A stretch of 64,000 nt of DNA, taken from assembly GCA_963678705.1 (NCBI GenBank), contig OY783219.1, positions 13,082,001-13,146,000 of the forward strand, given 5' to 3'. This DNA comes from Panorpa germanica (lineage: Eukaryota; Arthropoda; Insecta; Mecoptera; Panorpidae). Shown here piece after piece: positions 48,970-59,269 of the stretch (position 1 is its first letter; each line of letters begins with the position of its first letter). The notes beneath the pieces were generated by a model, which worked only from the letters and a program-made list of their open reading frames with translations, ran no database searches and was not told the DNA's origin. Both the position numbers and the translations under genes were made by a program.

Positions 48970-49674
48970 ATGGGCTTGTGTCCTTAATTTTTAGTGGTCG
49001 ACTTTTCAATTGTTGATTGAAATTGATGTTAATAAATGTGTATTGACATGTCTATTTTATGAAATATCTAAATGTTGACGGAGATATAGCAATTAAAAAT
49101 TTGAATTGTAGCTGTAGCGCTAGAAATGGTCGGCCATATTTGTATGACGTGAAATGCATTTTAACGTCAGTTATTTGTTGAGTAGGTCAGTGCTGTGGTA
49201 ATTTTTTGTAGCTGTTGGTAGTCGAAATAATCAAGTCAAGTCAAAGAATAATACGTTTTCATTTTATTTAATCCTGTTACGGAAGACATAATATTGTAAT
49301 TTTATTGTTACTTGAAATAGTTGTAAATAATATTTGATATTTTGATATATAAATAACTATAGCAGAGATTTATGAGCCGTAAGGTTAGTAAACTGTAAAC
49401 TTGCCAGAGTTCTATCTTGAATATGCTATCTATTTTACGCTCTGTTGTATAAAAGAGATAGCAACTACGCCTGTGATGTCACATGCAGTTGAAATGTTGT
49501 CCAACGTTGAATCCCTTTAATAATTAAAGAGAAAAAATGACTTTTTTAATTGTTAATATCTCCTGAAGTGTAAGGAGTTATTAAAAAATAATTGGACATT
49601 TGAGGTTCTAGTAACCCACTTTATCAATATATAGTACAGTTTAATAGAAATTAAGACATAGGACACAAGCCCAT
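48970..49674 (-). mobile_element. Family A element, copy 8, with TA duplication
   Basis: ATGGGCTTGTGTCC to GGACACAAGCCCAT, each flanked by TA (48968-48969, 49675-49676). At 705 bp it is the longest uninterrupted copy. It keeps a segment (TTTTACGCTCTGTTGTATAA) seen also in copy 1. It marks the upstream limit of the dynein promoter, 123 bp from the X-box. Confidence 0.88.
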
Positions 49675-50062
49675 TAATCGTAATGTAATAATTGTTTTTT
49701 AATTTTATTATATAAGTGATAAAATATAATAATTAAAAAACATAACATAGCGACAAGTATTGGTACATTAACATACTTTTATGAAATAAACAATAACATA
49801 AAACAATCCAACATGAAAATAAACGTATCTCGGTAAATAATCTACCAACAAACAATACATCGCGGCCGGCGTATGCAGATTAACGTGTCTTTTGTTTTAT
49901 GAGCTCTGGTTCATCAAAATCGCGTGGCAACAAACAGAATTACATTACGGGCACTGATGGTGGCTATTAAATTTTGTTTTGTTCTTGTTTAAAACGCAAA
50001 ATATAATGGATAATTTAATACATGTATAGAAATCAGTTGGATGAGAATAGTTTAGATTTACG

Positions 50063-50598
50063 CCCTCAGCACACGACGCGACTGGTTGCAAACCTTAGCC
50101 CCGAATCTGCCCGAACCGAATGTGATTACAACTGTGTTGTTAGTAAAACAACGTGTTTACGATTGAGATAAAACACACGGCATGAACGTAACTAAACTGA
50201 TTTCAAACTGGTTTTGAGCATATATTCAGCGATTATATTTCTCGGTCGCAGGGCATTATTGGTTTCATGCTTTTGATGATGATATCATCAACAAAGATGT
50301 TTACAAAAAGTGTTTAAATACATACGTACAATCAAATATAACACAATAGAATTCCATGTTTTGTTATTGTTAAAAATTCTATAGAGTCACGATACACGGC
50401 TCGACATGGCTCGTGCTCGTTTTCGGTGAAAACTTCATTTCTCGCTTAGTTTGCAATCAGTCGACTCGTGTGCCTTTCCTCGTCTTTTATCTCACTCGCA
50501 TACACGTTCGATCTCTCACTAACAACACAATTGTAATCACATTCGCTTCGGGCAGATTCGGGCTAAGGTATGCAATAAGTCGCGTCGTGTGCGGAGGG
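50063..50598. mobile_element. Family C element, copy 3
   Basis: CCCTCAGCACACGACGCGAC on the left and the inverse of GTCGCGTCGTGTGCGGAGGG on the right; then GGTTGCAAACC pairs with GGTATGCAATA. 536 bp, non-coding. Shares an inner ATTCTATAGAGTCACG with copy 1. Confidence 0.75.
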
Positions 50599-51138
50599 CC
50601 TTAGTCTACATTTAGATTCGTCTGCAGGACAAATGATTCGTTTATAGGCAAAGCCAGATAGATCCAAAATATTTTTATTCTCTTTAACAAATAATAAGAT
50701 ACCTTTTCATTATGAAGAAATTAATAAATAGGTTAGGGCCGCATAGCTCGCATCAAACGCATTATATTTATCGTATTAAACGTGGAATATGAAGATACAT
50801 AAAACCTATTACAGTAGAACTTCGCATAATAGGGTTAAGTGGAACCAAATGAGGGTCTAGAAGCAAAGAGATGTAAGTGACAAATTTTGAAAGTTTAAGA
50901 TAACCAGCGCAAACCATAAAAGATGGTCTAAACTATTTAGTGGCACAGAGATATAAGCGAAAACTTGGATAGATTTTACTATATAGCGTGAATTCTAAAA
51001 CCTACTGAACGAAAACGCCTATACGATCTTAACTTTATACTCGTTTTCTGAGAAAGTTTACTTTTGATCTTACATCCCTTTGCATATAGACGCCTTATCT
51101 ATATGGTAAGTTCATTGATAGAATCAGACATGTGGCAG

Positions 51139-51655
51139 CCCTACAAACAATTTGTCGTATCTTAGTAATCTCGTATCAGATGGCGGTTAGACAGTGTTCA
51201 GGAGGGCATATTATCTCTTACCACTACATAGACCATGTATATGTATTATAATCCACACAAACAAATAATAAAAGGGGTGTGATTTATTTATACGATTTCA
51301 AGAATATTAGTACGAAGATTCAGTATATTCAAGATGGCTGCAACTAATTTTTGATGTGAAGATCTCTGTCCGCATGTAAAGGCATATGCATGTAAGTCGA
51401 TATTGCTCGTGTTCTACTCGCGTACGGTCGTTTGTAGGTCTATTAGAAGTGGTAGTACCACGACTTGCACCTCGGCAAACCTCGTTTGGAAAGTATTAGG
51501 AAGGCAATCAGAGGGGGTACGTAGCGTTCCGGCCGGTTCAGACATGCTGTCCAAAGCTTCATGTAATGTCACACTAATGTCTAATAGGATTCCAATCACC
51601 ATTCAGAGTGATACGATTCGCATCTAATTAGATTCCGATCAAAATTTTTTGTAGG
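51139..51655 (-). mobile_element. Family B element, copy 3 (long form) with long flanking direct repeats
   Basis: Ends CCCTACAAACAATTTGTCG and CAAAATTTTTTGTAGG. Compared with the short copies it has ~200 bp extra (GGAGGGCATATTATCTCTTA, TAATAAAAGGGGTGTGATTT). Immediately outside, TATGGTAAGTTCATTGATAG is repeated on both sides (51101 and 51678), continuing to CATGTGGCA. Confidence 0.8.
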
Positions 51656-51887
51656 ATAGACACTTTACCTGTATGGTAAGTTCATTGATAGAATCCGGCA
51701 TGTGGCAAACTACAAAGTTAAAAGTTTTGGATTATTCTGTTGTGGTGCAACTATGGTACTGTCTTTGTACTTATGTAGTCCGATGAATCTGGTTAGTAAA
51801 GCTGTGCAAAACACCTCCTTTGTTCAGATAACATAAACAATAAGTCTCATGCCTTCGATTAATATTGAATATGAAATATATAAACGG

Positions 51888-51962
51888 GATAGCTTAATTG
51901 AAATGCAACAATGTACTACGTCGGAGACCTGGGATCGAATCCCGTTCCGAGAAAATATTTAA
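51888..51962 (+). repeat. tRNA-like sequence (SINE head or tRNA pseudogene)
   Basis: GGGATAGCTTAATTGAAATG followed by CCTGGGATCGAATCCCGTTC gives A-box-like and B-box-like segments. I could not close a full cloverleaf with an anticodon arm, so I do not call a tRNA gene. AGAAAATATTTAAATACTC follows. Confidence 0.35.
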
Positions 51963-52030
51963 ATACTCATTACTTAACGAAACCTACGAATTCTTTCGCA
52001 TAACAATTTAGTGTATCAGAAGAAGGATAA

Positions 52031-52666
52031 ATGGGCTTGTGTCCTCATTTTCTAGTGGTTGATTTTTCAATTGTTGATTGAAATTGATATTAATAAATGT
52101 GTATTGGTGTGTCTATTTTATTAAATATCTAAATATTGACGGAGATATAGCAATTAACAATTTGAATTGTAGTTTTACCGCTAGAAATGGTCGGCCATAT
52201 TTGTATGACGTGAAATGCATTTTAACGTCAGTTATTTGTTGAGTAGGTCAGTGCTGTGGTAATGTTCTGTAGCTGTTGGTAGTCAAATAATCAAGTTAAG
52301 TCAAAGAATAATAAGTTTTTATTTTATTTAACCCTGCTAAGGCAGACATAATATTGAAATTTGATTGTTCCTTGAAATAGCTGGAAATAATATTTGATAT
52401 TTTGATATATAAATACATATAGCAGAGATTTATGAGCTGTAAGGTTAGTACCCTTACACAAGGATTGTGATGTCACATGCACTTGGAATGTGTACAACGT
52501 TGAATCCCTTTAATAATTAAAGAGACAAAATGACTTTTAAATTGTTAATATCTATTAACATATAAGGAGTTATTAAAAAATAATTGAACATTTGAGGTTC
52601 TAGTAACCCACTTTATGAATATATAATACACTTTTATAGAACTTAAGACATAAGACACAAGCACAT
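52031..52666 (-). mobile_element. Family A element, copy 9
   Basis: ATGGGCTTGTGTCCTCATTT to GACACAAGCACAT, 636 bp. Collinear with copy 8 but lacking about 70 bp around TTGTATAAAAGAGATAGC. Confidence 0.87.
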
Positions 52667-52781
52667 TCAACTTCCATGGTGAAGAAAGGACTATGGTACT
52701 GTGGTAAAATAATAGAGTTACTTCATCAGTCCATAATTGTTTTGAAATAAATCTTCCATAGTTCACATCGCTATGAGCATT

Positions 52782-52934
52782 CTATGAGTGCTCGTCCATT
52801 AGCATTTCGGTTAATGCGATCCATGGCGTGTTTGACAATGCAACAATGACAATAACAATGGTAACGAACCATCCTTTTGTCTTCATGGCCTCTATCCTCT
52901 CACTGACGGTGTACGGTGGTAGGACTGCTGTCAT
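52782..52934 (-). other. Short open frame with hydrophobic segment in a GC-richer patch
   Basis: Fifty codons from ATG 52934 to TAG 52782: MTAVLPPYTVSERIEAMKTK, then GWFVTIVIVIVALS and NTPWIALTEMLMDEHS. From the inner Met it looks like a signal or membrane segment (basic start, VTIVIVIVAL core). Beyond the stop the frame stays open for another ~50 codons. The patch 52800-53080 has more CG than its surroundings. No homologue recognised. It could be an exon of a gene, a decayed gene, or chance. Confidence 0.25.
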
Positions 52935-53466
52935 GTCGTTCCCCTTTTTGGCACAATCTCCATGAACTCTACTCTACTCATCTAACGCTTACTGCCGCAG
53001 TATCACTGCCGTCGCCGTCGTGTTCATACCTTTACTCACTGTGGACCCAGGAGTCCATGTATCTAGTGCAGCTATCACGCATGAACTTGTTGTTGTTTGT
53101 GATTCAATTGGATTAAGTTTTATTTATTAATTTATTCGATAATTTAAATATTAACATAGGGTTAGATACTACAAAGAAGTTCTTCGATTTTGGCAAGTAT
53201 TTACCACTTATAATAAGTATAAAATTTTATACGGTAGAACCAGAGGCATAATATTAATAGTTTAAGTTTGTTGAAAAATCTATAAATGGAAATTTACCAA
53301 AGCATCCCCAAGTTTTATACAAATTTATTATCAATTCATCCAAAATTCTATTGTAGCTAGTCAATATTTAACTTTATCCTTTCCTAAATGAGCTTGAGAA
53401 CATATATTCAAATTCACTCTTACTCTCAAGTCGAATTTTTTAAGTTTTTAATAAACTATATTCTAA

Positions 53467-53665
53467 TATAGGGTCTTTTAACTAGAGTGGTCATTTTAAT
53501 TCAATAGAAAAATGCAATATTTCGGTAACATTTGGCAGATATTGTCTTTCATTACTAACTTCAAAATTTATACTTTAGATTAAAATAAAATTATCACCAC
53601 TTTTCACGGAAATAATGCCTTTTTCTATTGTTTTAAAATGACCGCGCGTGTTGAAAGACCCTATA
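53467..53665. mobile_element. Family G inverted-repeat element (intact short copy)
   Basis: TATAGGGTCTTTTAACTAGA pairs with the inverse of GTGTTGAAAGACCCTATA; TAAAATGACC at the right also mirrors GGTCATTTTA at the left. 199 bp. Its interior (AATGCAATATTTCGGTAACA) matches 44165-44330. Confidence 0.75.
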
Positions 53666-53737
53666 TATGTCTATTGCCCTATAAATATTTTTTCGTATCG
53701 TAGTAAAGTCGAATAACCTTAAAGAATTAGCCTTAGA

Positions 53738-54372
53738 ATGGGCTTGTGTCCTATGTCTTAATTTCTATAAAAGTGTACTATATATTGATAAAGTGGGTTA
53801 CTAGAACCTCAAATGTTCAATTATTTTTTAATAACTCTTTATATGTTAAGAGATATTAACAATTAAAAAAGTCATTTTGTCTCATTAATTATTAAAGGAA
53901 TTCAACGTTGTAGACATTCCAAGTGCATGTGACATCACAATCCTTGTGTAAGGTTACCAACCTTACAGCTCATAAATCACTGCTATATGTATTTATATAT
54001 CAAAATATCAAATATTATTTACAGTTATTTCAAGGAACAATAAAATTCCAATATTATGTCTTGCGTAACAGGGTTAAATAAAATGAAAACGTATTATTCT
54101 TTGACTTGACTTGATTATTTCGACTACCAACGGCTACAAAAAATTATCACAGCACTGACCTACTCAACAAATAACTGACGTTAAAATGCATTTCACGTCA
54201 TACAAATATAGTCGACCATTTCTAGCGCTAAAACTACAATTCAAACTTTTAATTGCTATATCTCCGTCAATATTTAGATATTTAATAAAATAGTCACGCC
54301 AATACACATTTATTAACATCAATTTCAATCAACAATTTAAAAATCGACTAAAAAATGAGGACACAAGCCCAT
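53738..54372 (+). mobile_element. Family A element, copy 10
   Basis: ATGGGCTTGTGTCCTATGTC to GAGGACACAAGCCCAT, 635 bp, full length. Interior nearly identical to copies 4 and 5. Confidence 0.88.
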
Positions 54373-54599
54373 TAAAGTTTTAAGGGGGTAATGCATTTTT
54401 GCTTCTGAAACTTTCGCCTTCGTTTTTGATCCTAAATACCTTCGAAACGGATACTCTTTTTCTTTTGTTGTATATAAGTCACCCTATATCGACCAAATGT
54501 CGATTCCTATTATAGATCGAGTTCTAGAATATCTGATTCTAATTTTATACGGATCCAACTTATTTCTTTCTTATTATTATTAACTAAAACTTATTGCTT

Positions 54600-54910
54600 T
54601 CTTATTATTTTAAATATCCTAAAAGTTAATGGAGATATAGGTATTTAAAATTGTGTTGAGTCGCTTAATTTTTAACCATCATTTTACGTCACAGGACAAC
54701 TCTAGACTAGTAAGTATCAAGTTTATTTTTCACAACGTTTACCATATTAGAATTATAGTTGTTGCACTCTGCTATAAATGGTAAATGATGTTTGGGGTAA
54801 ATGGGTCGAAAATTACTATTACTATTTTAGTTGGTAATATCTCCAATAATATTGCGTCTCATTATAAAATTATTAGACATTTGAGGTCCTGATAGCCAAC
54901 TTTGTATAGA
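54600..54910. repeat. Diverged family A relative
   Basis: GTTAATGGAGATATAGGTAT, TTTTACGTCACAGGAC, TTGGTAATATCTCC and ACATTTGAGGTCCTGATAGC follow the order of the family A interior at low identity; termini are not recognisable. Confidence 0.4.
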
Positions 54911-55840
54911 AATGATGACATATTTCATAATCTATTCTATTCTACGACCAAAGATCTGGGTCCTACCTCGTTCTACGGATGATACGCTACTGGATAAAAT
55001 GAATTTCTATTCAATAGTTCATCGATGTTGATCATGTTCATATCACTCATTTATTCTCATATTTTTCTAAGGTAAAAAATGTCACAAAAATTAGTTTTTT
55101 TTGTAGATTTTTTGTATCCTATGCTATAAAGTTGTAGAGCATAGAATTCTCTACATATTTGATTTTATGCATCAAATTGATGATTTTATACCCTTTTTTG
55201 ATCTTGAATGATTACAAGAAATTATTAAAATTTGGCAAAGTTATTCCCACCAAATTCTTTCAAGAATCGAATATTTTCTATTCGCAAATTAGTTGTACAC
55301 TTTTTTCATGGATCTTGGTAAGTTACCGGATTCTTTATTAAGAAAATAACCGTAGAATTGTAAACAATAGCCAATTAAATGTTGAACCGTCAAATTATTC
55401 ATGACACTTTCGATTTTAATATTTTAACAAAGACGCAAATGAAATAAAGACTGCATTTACATTAATTGACTGCAATAAAGAGCCATGTCCTTGTTCTTCG
55501 GCGTATTCGACCTTACAGGAAGTTTTTAAAATCCAATTCAAAGATCCCGCCCAAAGTGAAACCATGATAAATAATACAATACAAAGTCCGGTAAAATGGT
55601 TTATGTATATTTATGTAAATGTTATGCAGTGTACCGTCGCAATATACAGGTACGAATTGGAAGCTCTCCAATGAAATAAATACTGTGCAAGAAAGACAAA
55701 GGCTCCTAGAGCATCCAAATTTTAAGACCTCGGAATATACAGGACCAAATCAGCTTTCGGGAAAATAATTACATCAATATTTTTTATTATAATTTAATTG
55801 GTAACTAACTTAAGTAAATTAAATGAATATATCATGTACA

Positions 55841-55915
55841 CTAGCTGACCCGACAGACGTTGTCCTGTTCAAATTTCAAAAAATGTTTTCACAATTCAAC
55901 TGAAAATAAATACCT
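55841..55915 (-). mobile_element. Helitron 3' end fragment
   Basis: On the minus strand GACA-ACGTC-TGTC forms a small hairpin, followed by GGGTCAGCTAG and then T. Same terminal logic as 28791; the rest of the element is absent. Confidence 0.5.
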
Positions 55916-55938
55916 GAATCTATTTTTCGCCACTATTG

Positions 55939-56439
55939 CCCTACAAATAATTTCGTATCAGATGGCGGTTAGACAATAGTTAGATAGTGTTCAGGAGGGC
56001 ATATTATCTCTTACCACTACATAGACCATGTATACTCGTATGTATTATAATTCACACATGCAAATAATAAAAGGGGTGTGATTTATTTATACGATTAGCG
56101 TGTTAGTTGGTGTATTCAAGATGGCTGCAACTAATTTTTGATGTGAAGATCTCTGTCCGCATGTAAAGGCATATGCATATAAGTCGTTATTGCTCGTGTT
56201 CTACTCGTATACGGTTGTTTGGTAAATCTGAGTAGAAGTGGTAGTACCACGACTTGCACCTCGGCAAACCTCGTTTGGAAAGTATTAGGAAGGCAATCAG
56301 AGGGGGTACGGAGCGTTCTGGCCGGTTTAGGGATGCTGTCCAAAGCTTCATGTAATGTAATGTCTAATAGTATTCCAATCACCATTAAGAGTGATACGAT
56401 TCGCATCTAATTGGATTCCGATCAAAATTGTTTGTAGGG
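55939..56439 (-). mobile_element. Family B element, copy 4 (long form)
   Basis: CCCTACAAATAATTTCG to CAAAATTGTTTGTAGGG, 501 bp. Very similar to copy 3, including the extra segment with AATAAAAGGGGTGTGATTTA. No long flanking direct repeat here. Confidence 0.8.
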
Positions 56440-56760
56440 TGGCTTACTGGACGCAAATGGCATTTATTCAATAGCAGGAAACTAATGATTTATAAAACGA
56501 TACTGAATCCTGTCTGGACTTACGCTATTGAACTCTGTTCAATCCTGGGGAACATCTATTGTCTCAAACATAGAAATACTAGATACATTTCAGTCAAGGG
56601 CAGTAAGGACCATTATGGATATCCCGTACATAAACCATGACTAAAGACTAAAGAAGCACCCAAACTATCTAGCTGTGAATTTACTAGATAGACATACGTC
56701 TGAGTTTAAAAACTAAGAAAACATAAGTGTGTTAAAGCTTCCACATCGTTTTTAATTGTC
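56440..56760 (+). mobile_element. Jockey-type LINE reverse-transcriptase remnant
   Basis: KWHLFNSRKLMIYKTILNPV and WTYAIEL match the conserved thumb region of jockey-like reverse transcriptases (consensus LY..IIKPIWTYGI.LWG). Frame shifts follow; HPNYLAVNLLDRHTS resembles the usual HPN motif near the C-terminus. Dead. Confidence 0.65.
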
Positions 56761-57499
56761 CTTCATAGATATGGCCGTCACTGAACGACTATTTGTCATC
56801 TGGGTTAATCTTCATTTTTGGCATATTGTTCATAATTATTGTAACAGATTGTAACGTTGCATATTATTACAAAATTAAAAAAAAAAATCATTAGCTTAGT
56901 TCAGAATATTTTATCAATAAGCTGTCAAACGGCATTTGTGCACATAGTAGCAGTTTTTTCCCCTTTTTCAAAATTTTCAAATTTTTTCCCCTAAAAACCT
57001 TATTCAGACTATTATAAACATTTTTTTAAAAAGTTAGCTAAATAGGTTGAGCCGTTCTCAAGTGATGCGCTTACCGACGAACAGCATTTAATTTTTATTT
57101 ATATCGATATACTTGTAAGAGAATCATTAAAATATAAACCAGAATTTTAGTCATCTGACTCACATAGTGACGTTAGCAGGATAGGGAGCAGATGATAGCA
57201 GGATACAGAGAAGATAGCCATGCAAACGGCACACACCCTAACGTCCTGCATTTCAGTATCACTAAGAGTGAAGAGAAAGTATCAACGTCTGTTGCGCAAT
57301 GCGTTATAATTTGTTTTCTCGCCAGTAAAGTTGTGCAATAGATTGAAATTTTTAAGAGATTCCAAGCATAGTTTAGTAATGCTACTCTGAATAAAACCCA
57401 AATGTTTGATGGCCCAGAACTATCGACATTGCCGTGATAAAGTAGAAAATCTAGTACAGGAATTGAGATTTAAAAGGTGTATCCCTAATTTAGTTCCTA

Positions 57500-57840
57500 C
57501 ATGATTGACGTACGCTGATTGCGGCCTACTTGTGGCAGCTGCTAGATGAAGCAAAGATTACTTATCACAATACATATTGGCGGTAACCGATTGCGAAGCC
57601 ATCCTTCTGCACGACAACGCGAGCTCTAACTCGTGATAAGCTCACTAAATTACACTGGCAACCTCTTGAACACCCATCTTTCATATTTGAAGACTACGCT
57701 GCGGTCGAACAGTACGTGTGCAATTGGCTACTGAAGCAGCCATATTCTTTTTCCAGGAAGGAATCAATAAACTATCTATACGACGGGGAAACTGTGTAGA
57801 AAAATGATAAACTTCATTAGTATTCTTCTAAACCACTAAA
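57500..57840 (+). mobile_element. Mariner transposase remnant
   Basis: In three different frames: ILLHDNA (57601), RDKLTKLHWQPLEHPSF (57632) and FFQEGINKLSIRRGNCVEK (about 57749), corresponding to the mariner HDNARPH block, the E.L.W..L.HP block and the C-terminal GI.KL..RW..C. Heavily frame-shifted; the catalytic region is not intact. Confidence 0.6.
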
Positions 57841-57917
57841 TATCTTTTCCGGTTTATATTTGAATGACTCTCGTAATAAAATATAATTACGTAATAACAA
57901 TTAAAACACATGTTTTA

Positions 57918-58178
57918 TTAATGAACTAATAAATCTTCCAAGGCGCCCTGCAAATGAAAATGTTTCGCTCTACTAACAGAAGGAGAAAACATTTGTTTAC
58001 TAACAGTCGAAGTCATTTGCATAAAATTTGCTAACCACGTTGTAAAGTTAAGAATGGTTTCATGAATAAGTGAAAATATGCTAATCAGGTGTTCACAGTT
58101 TACCTCCAGGTAACTTAGCTTGTAGCTTGATGTTTCGCTAAGTCCGGACGAAGAGTAATGAATTATAAGCGGATGCAA
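57918..58178 (-). CDS. Possible terminal exon of an unrecognised gene
   Basis: An 86-codon minus-strand frame ending ...KHFHLQGALEDLLVH, its TAA overlapping a polyadenylation signal (TTAATAAAAC, 57912-57921). An acceptor-like tract (CTTCGTCCGGACTTAG) precedes CGAAACATCAAGC, so the last ~70 codons could be a 3' exon. The sequence is mixed-composition and helix-like (ETILNFTTWLANFMQMTSTV), unlike the low-complexity frames nearby. I do not recognise the family and cannot find upstream exons, so it may be a retained 3' end, a pseudogene piece or chance. Confidence 0.3.
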   Translation of the reverse strand: MHPLIIHYSSSGLSETSSYKLSYLEVNCEHLISIFSLIHETILNFTTWLANFMQMTSTVSKQMFSPSVSRAKHFHLQGALEDLLVH

Positions 58179-58199
58179 ATGTCATGGAGGAAGTCAAAA

Positions 58200-58940
58200 G
58201 TTCAATTGGAGCATGACTTCATTTGTTTCTAAGAACCATTCTTAAATAGTAAAATGTTTTCTTTTATTGTACTTGTAGTTTATTGGCCATGTTTACAAGT
58301 ATGTTATTAACGATGGCTTAAGCTCCATTCCCACCTAATGTTTTAGTTTTATTATTTAGTTTGAATCTACTTTAAATGTACAATATACAATTCAGGACGG
58401 GAAGTAGTCAACGCATTCTGTTTAATGAATGAAATGGTGGAGAGAGAAAAAGTGGGGAATGTCGTATAGGCGGCATCATTTGGTTATTCGAGTCAACCAG
58501 CCACCATACGCGTTTCAATGTGAGTTGGTTCACTGTGGTAATCCTGATATTGATGCTGGTGCTTATGTAATGCTTAGATCAAGCAAAAACATCCCCTAGA
58601 CCCAATTTTAATTTCGCTATGAATAGAAGCGAGAGGGCATTATTCGTGCGCATGAGAGTGAGTGAGACATAAACCTTGATTATTACATGATACCTGAAAA
58701 ATGGCTGCCTGGTCAAGTTAGCAGGTAGGCATACGATCATTGTACATACTAACACTACTCAATTTTACACATTTTGTTCATCAGAAAATAAGTAATGTCT
58801 GGCGGTCCTGTTATCTTGCTCTATTAATTACGTTACACATAAAGGGGGTGCAGGGGTGCTCACAAATTATGACAATGTGGAAAAGAGTTTGAAGCTCACA
58901 TGCAATATAATGCGGACAGTTCAATTTTGCCGAGGTAGGC
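58200..58940. other. Intergenic, nothing recognised
   Basis: No inverted termini, frames or known motifs. Slightly less AT-rich than the surroundings. Confidence 0.35.
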
Positions 58941-59110
58941 GAGATGAGTGTGCACAGTAGCACTCTTTCTCTCCTGGTCTCGGGTGCCTCGCGTCGCCGA
59001 GATCGAGTGTGTACAGTAGCTCTCGCCTCGTGTTGGCCCTTATCGTGTGGTCTCAGATGCCTCGAAGAGATCGAATGTATACAGTACCTCTCGCCTCGTG
59101 TTCTTTCATG
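58941..59110. repeat. GC-richer short tandem units
   Basis: Three units starting near 58941, 58999 and 59067 share GAGATCGAGTGTGTACAGTA, CTCTCGCCTCGTGTT and GGTCTCGGGTGCCTCG with substitutions; spacing 58 and 68 bp. Confidence 0.6.
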
Positions 59111-59262
59111 AGCGGTATTTGACACAAGTCAAAGGAAATGAGAAACTAGACAATAGAGCATGCAAGAGTGTACTTCGCACCATTAAATTACTTGCTCTCT
59201 CCATCTATCGCCCCAGTCCAATCGAGGTCTTGCCATATCGACAAATGTTTCACCGAGAGTGA
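59105..59262 (+). mobile_element. Possible LINE RNase H remnant
   Basis: TQVKGNEKLDNRACKSVLR resembles the RNase H motif VKGNE.AD..AK found in jockey/R1-type LINEs. The frame ends 40 residues later, and nothing upstream continues it. Confidence 0.4.
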
Positions 59263-59269
59263 ACTGCCG

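Noticed and set aside
51888..51962. A tRNA gene
   Set aside because: A and B box-like words are present but no complete cloverleaf with acceptor pairing and an anticodon loop could be formed.
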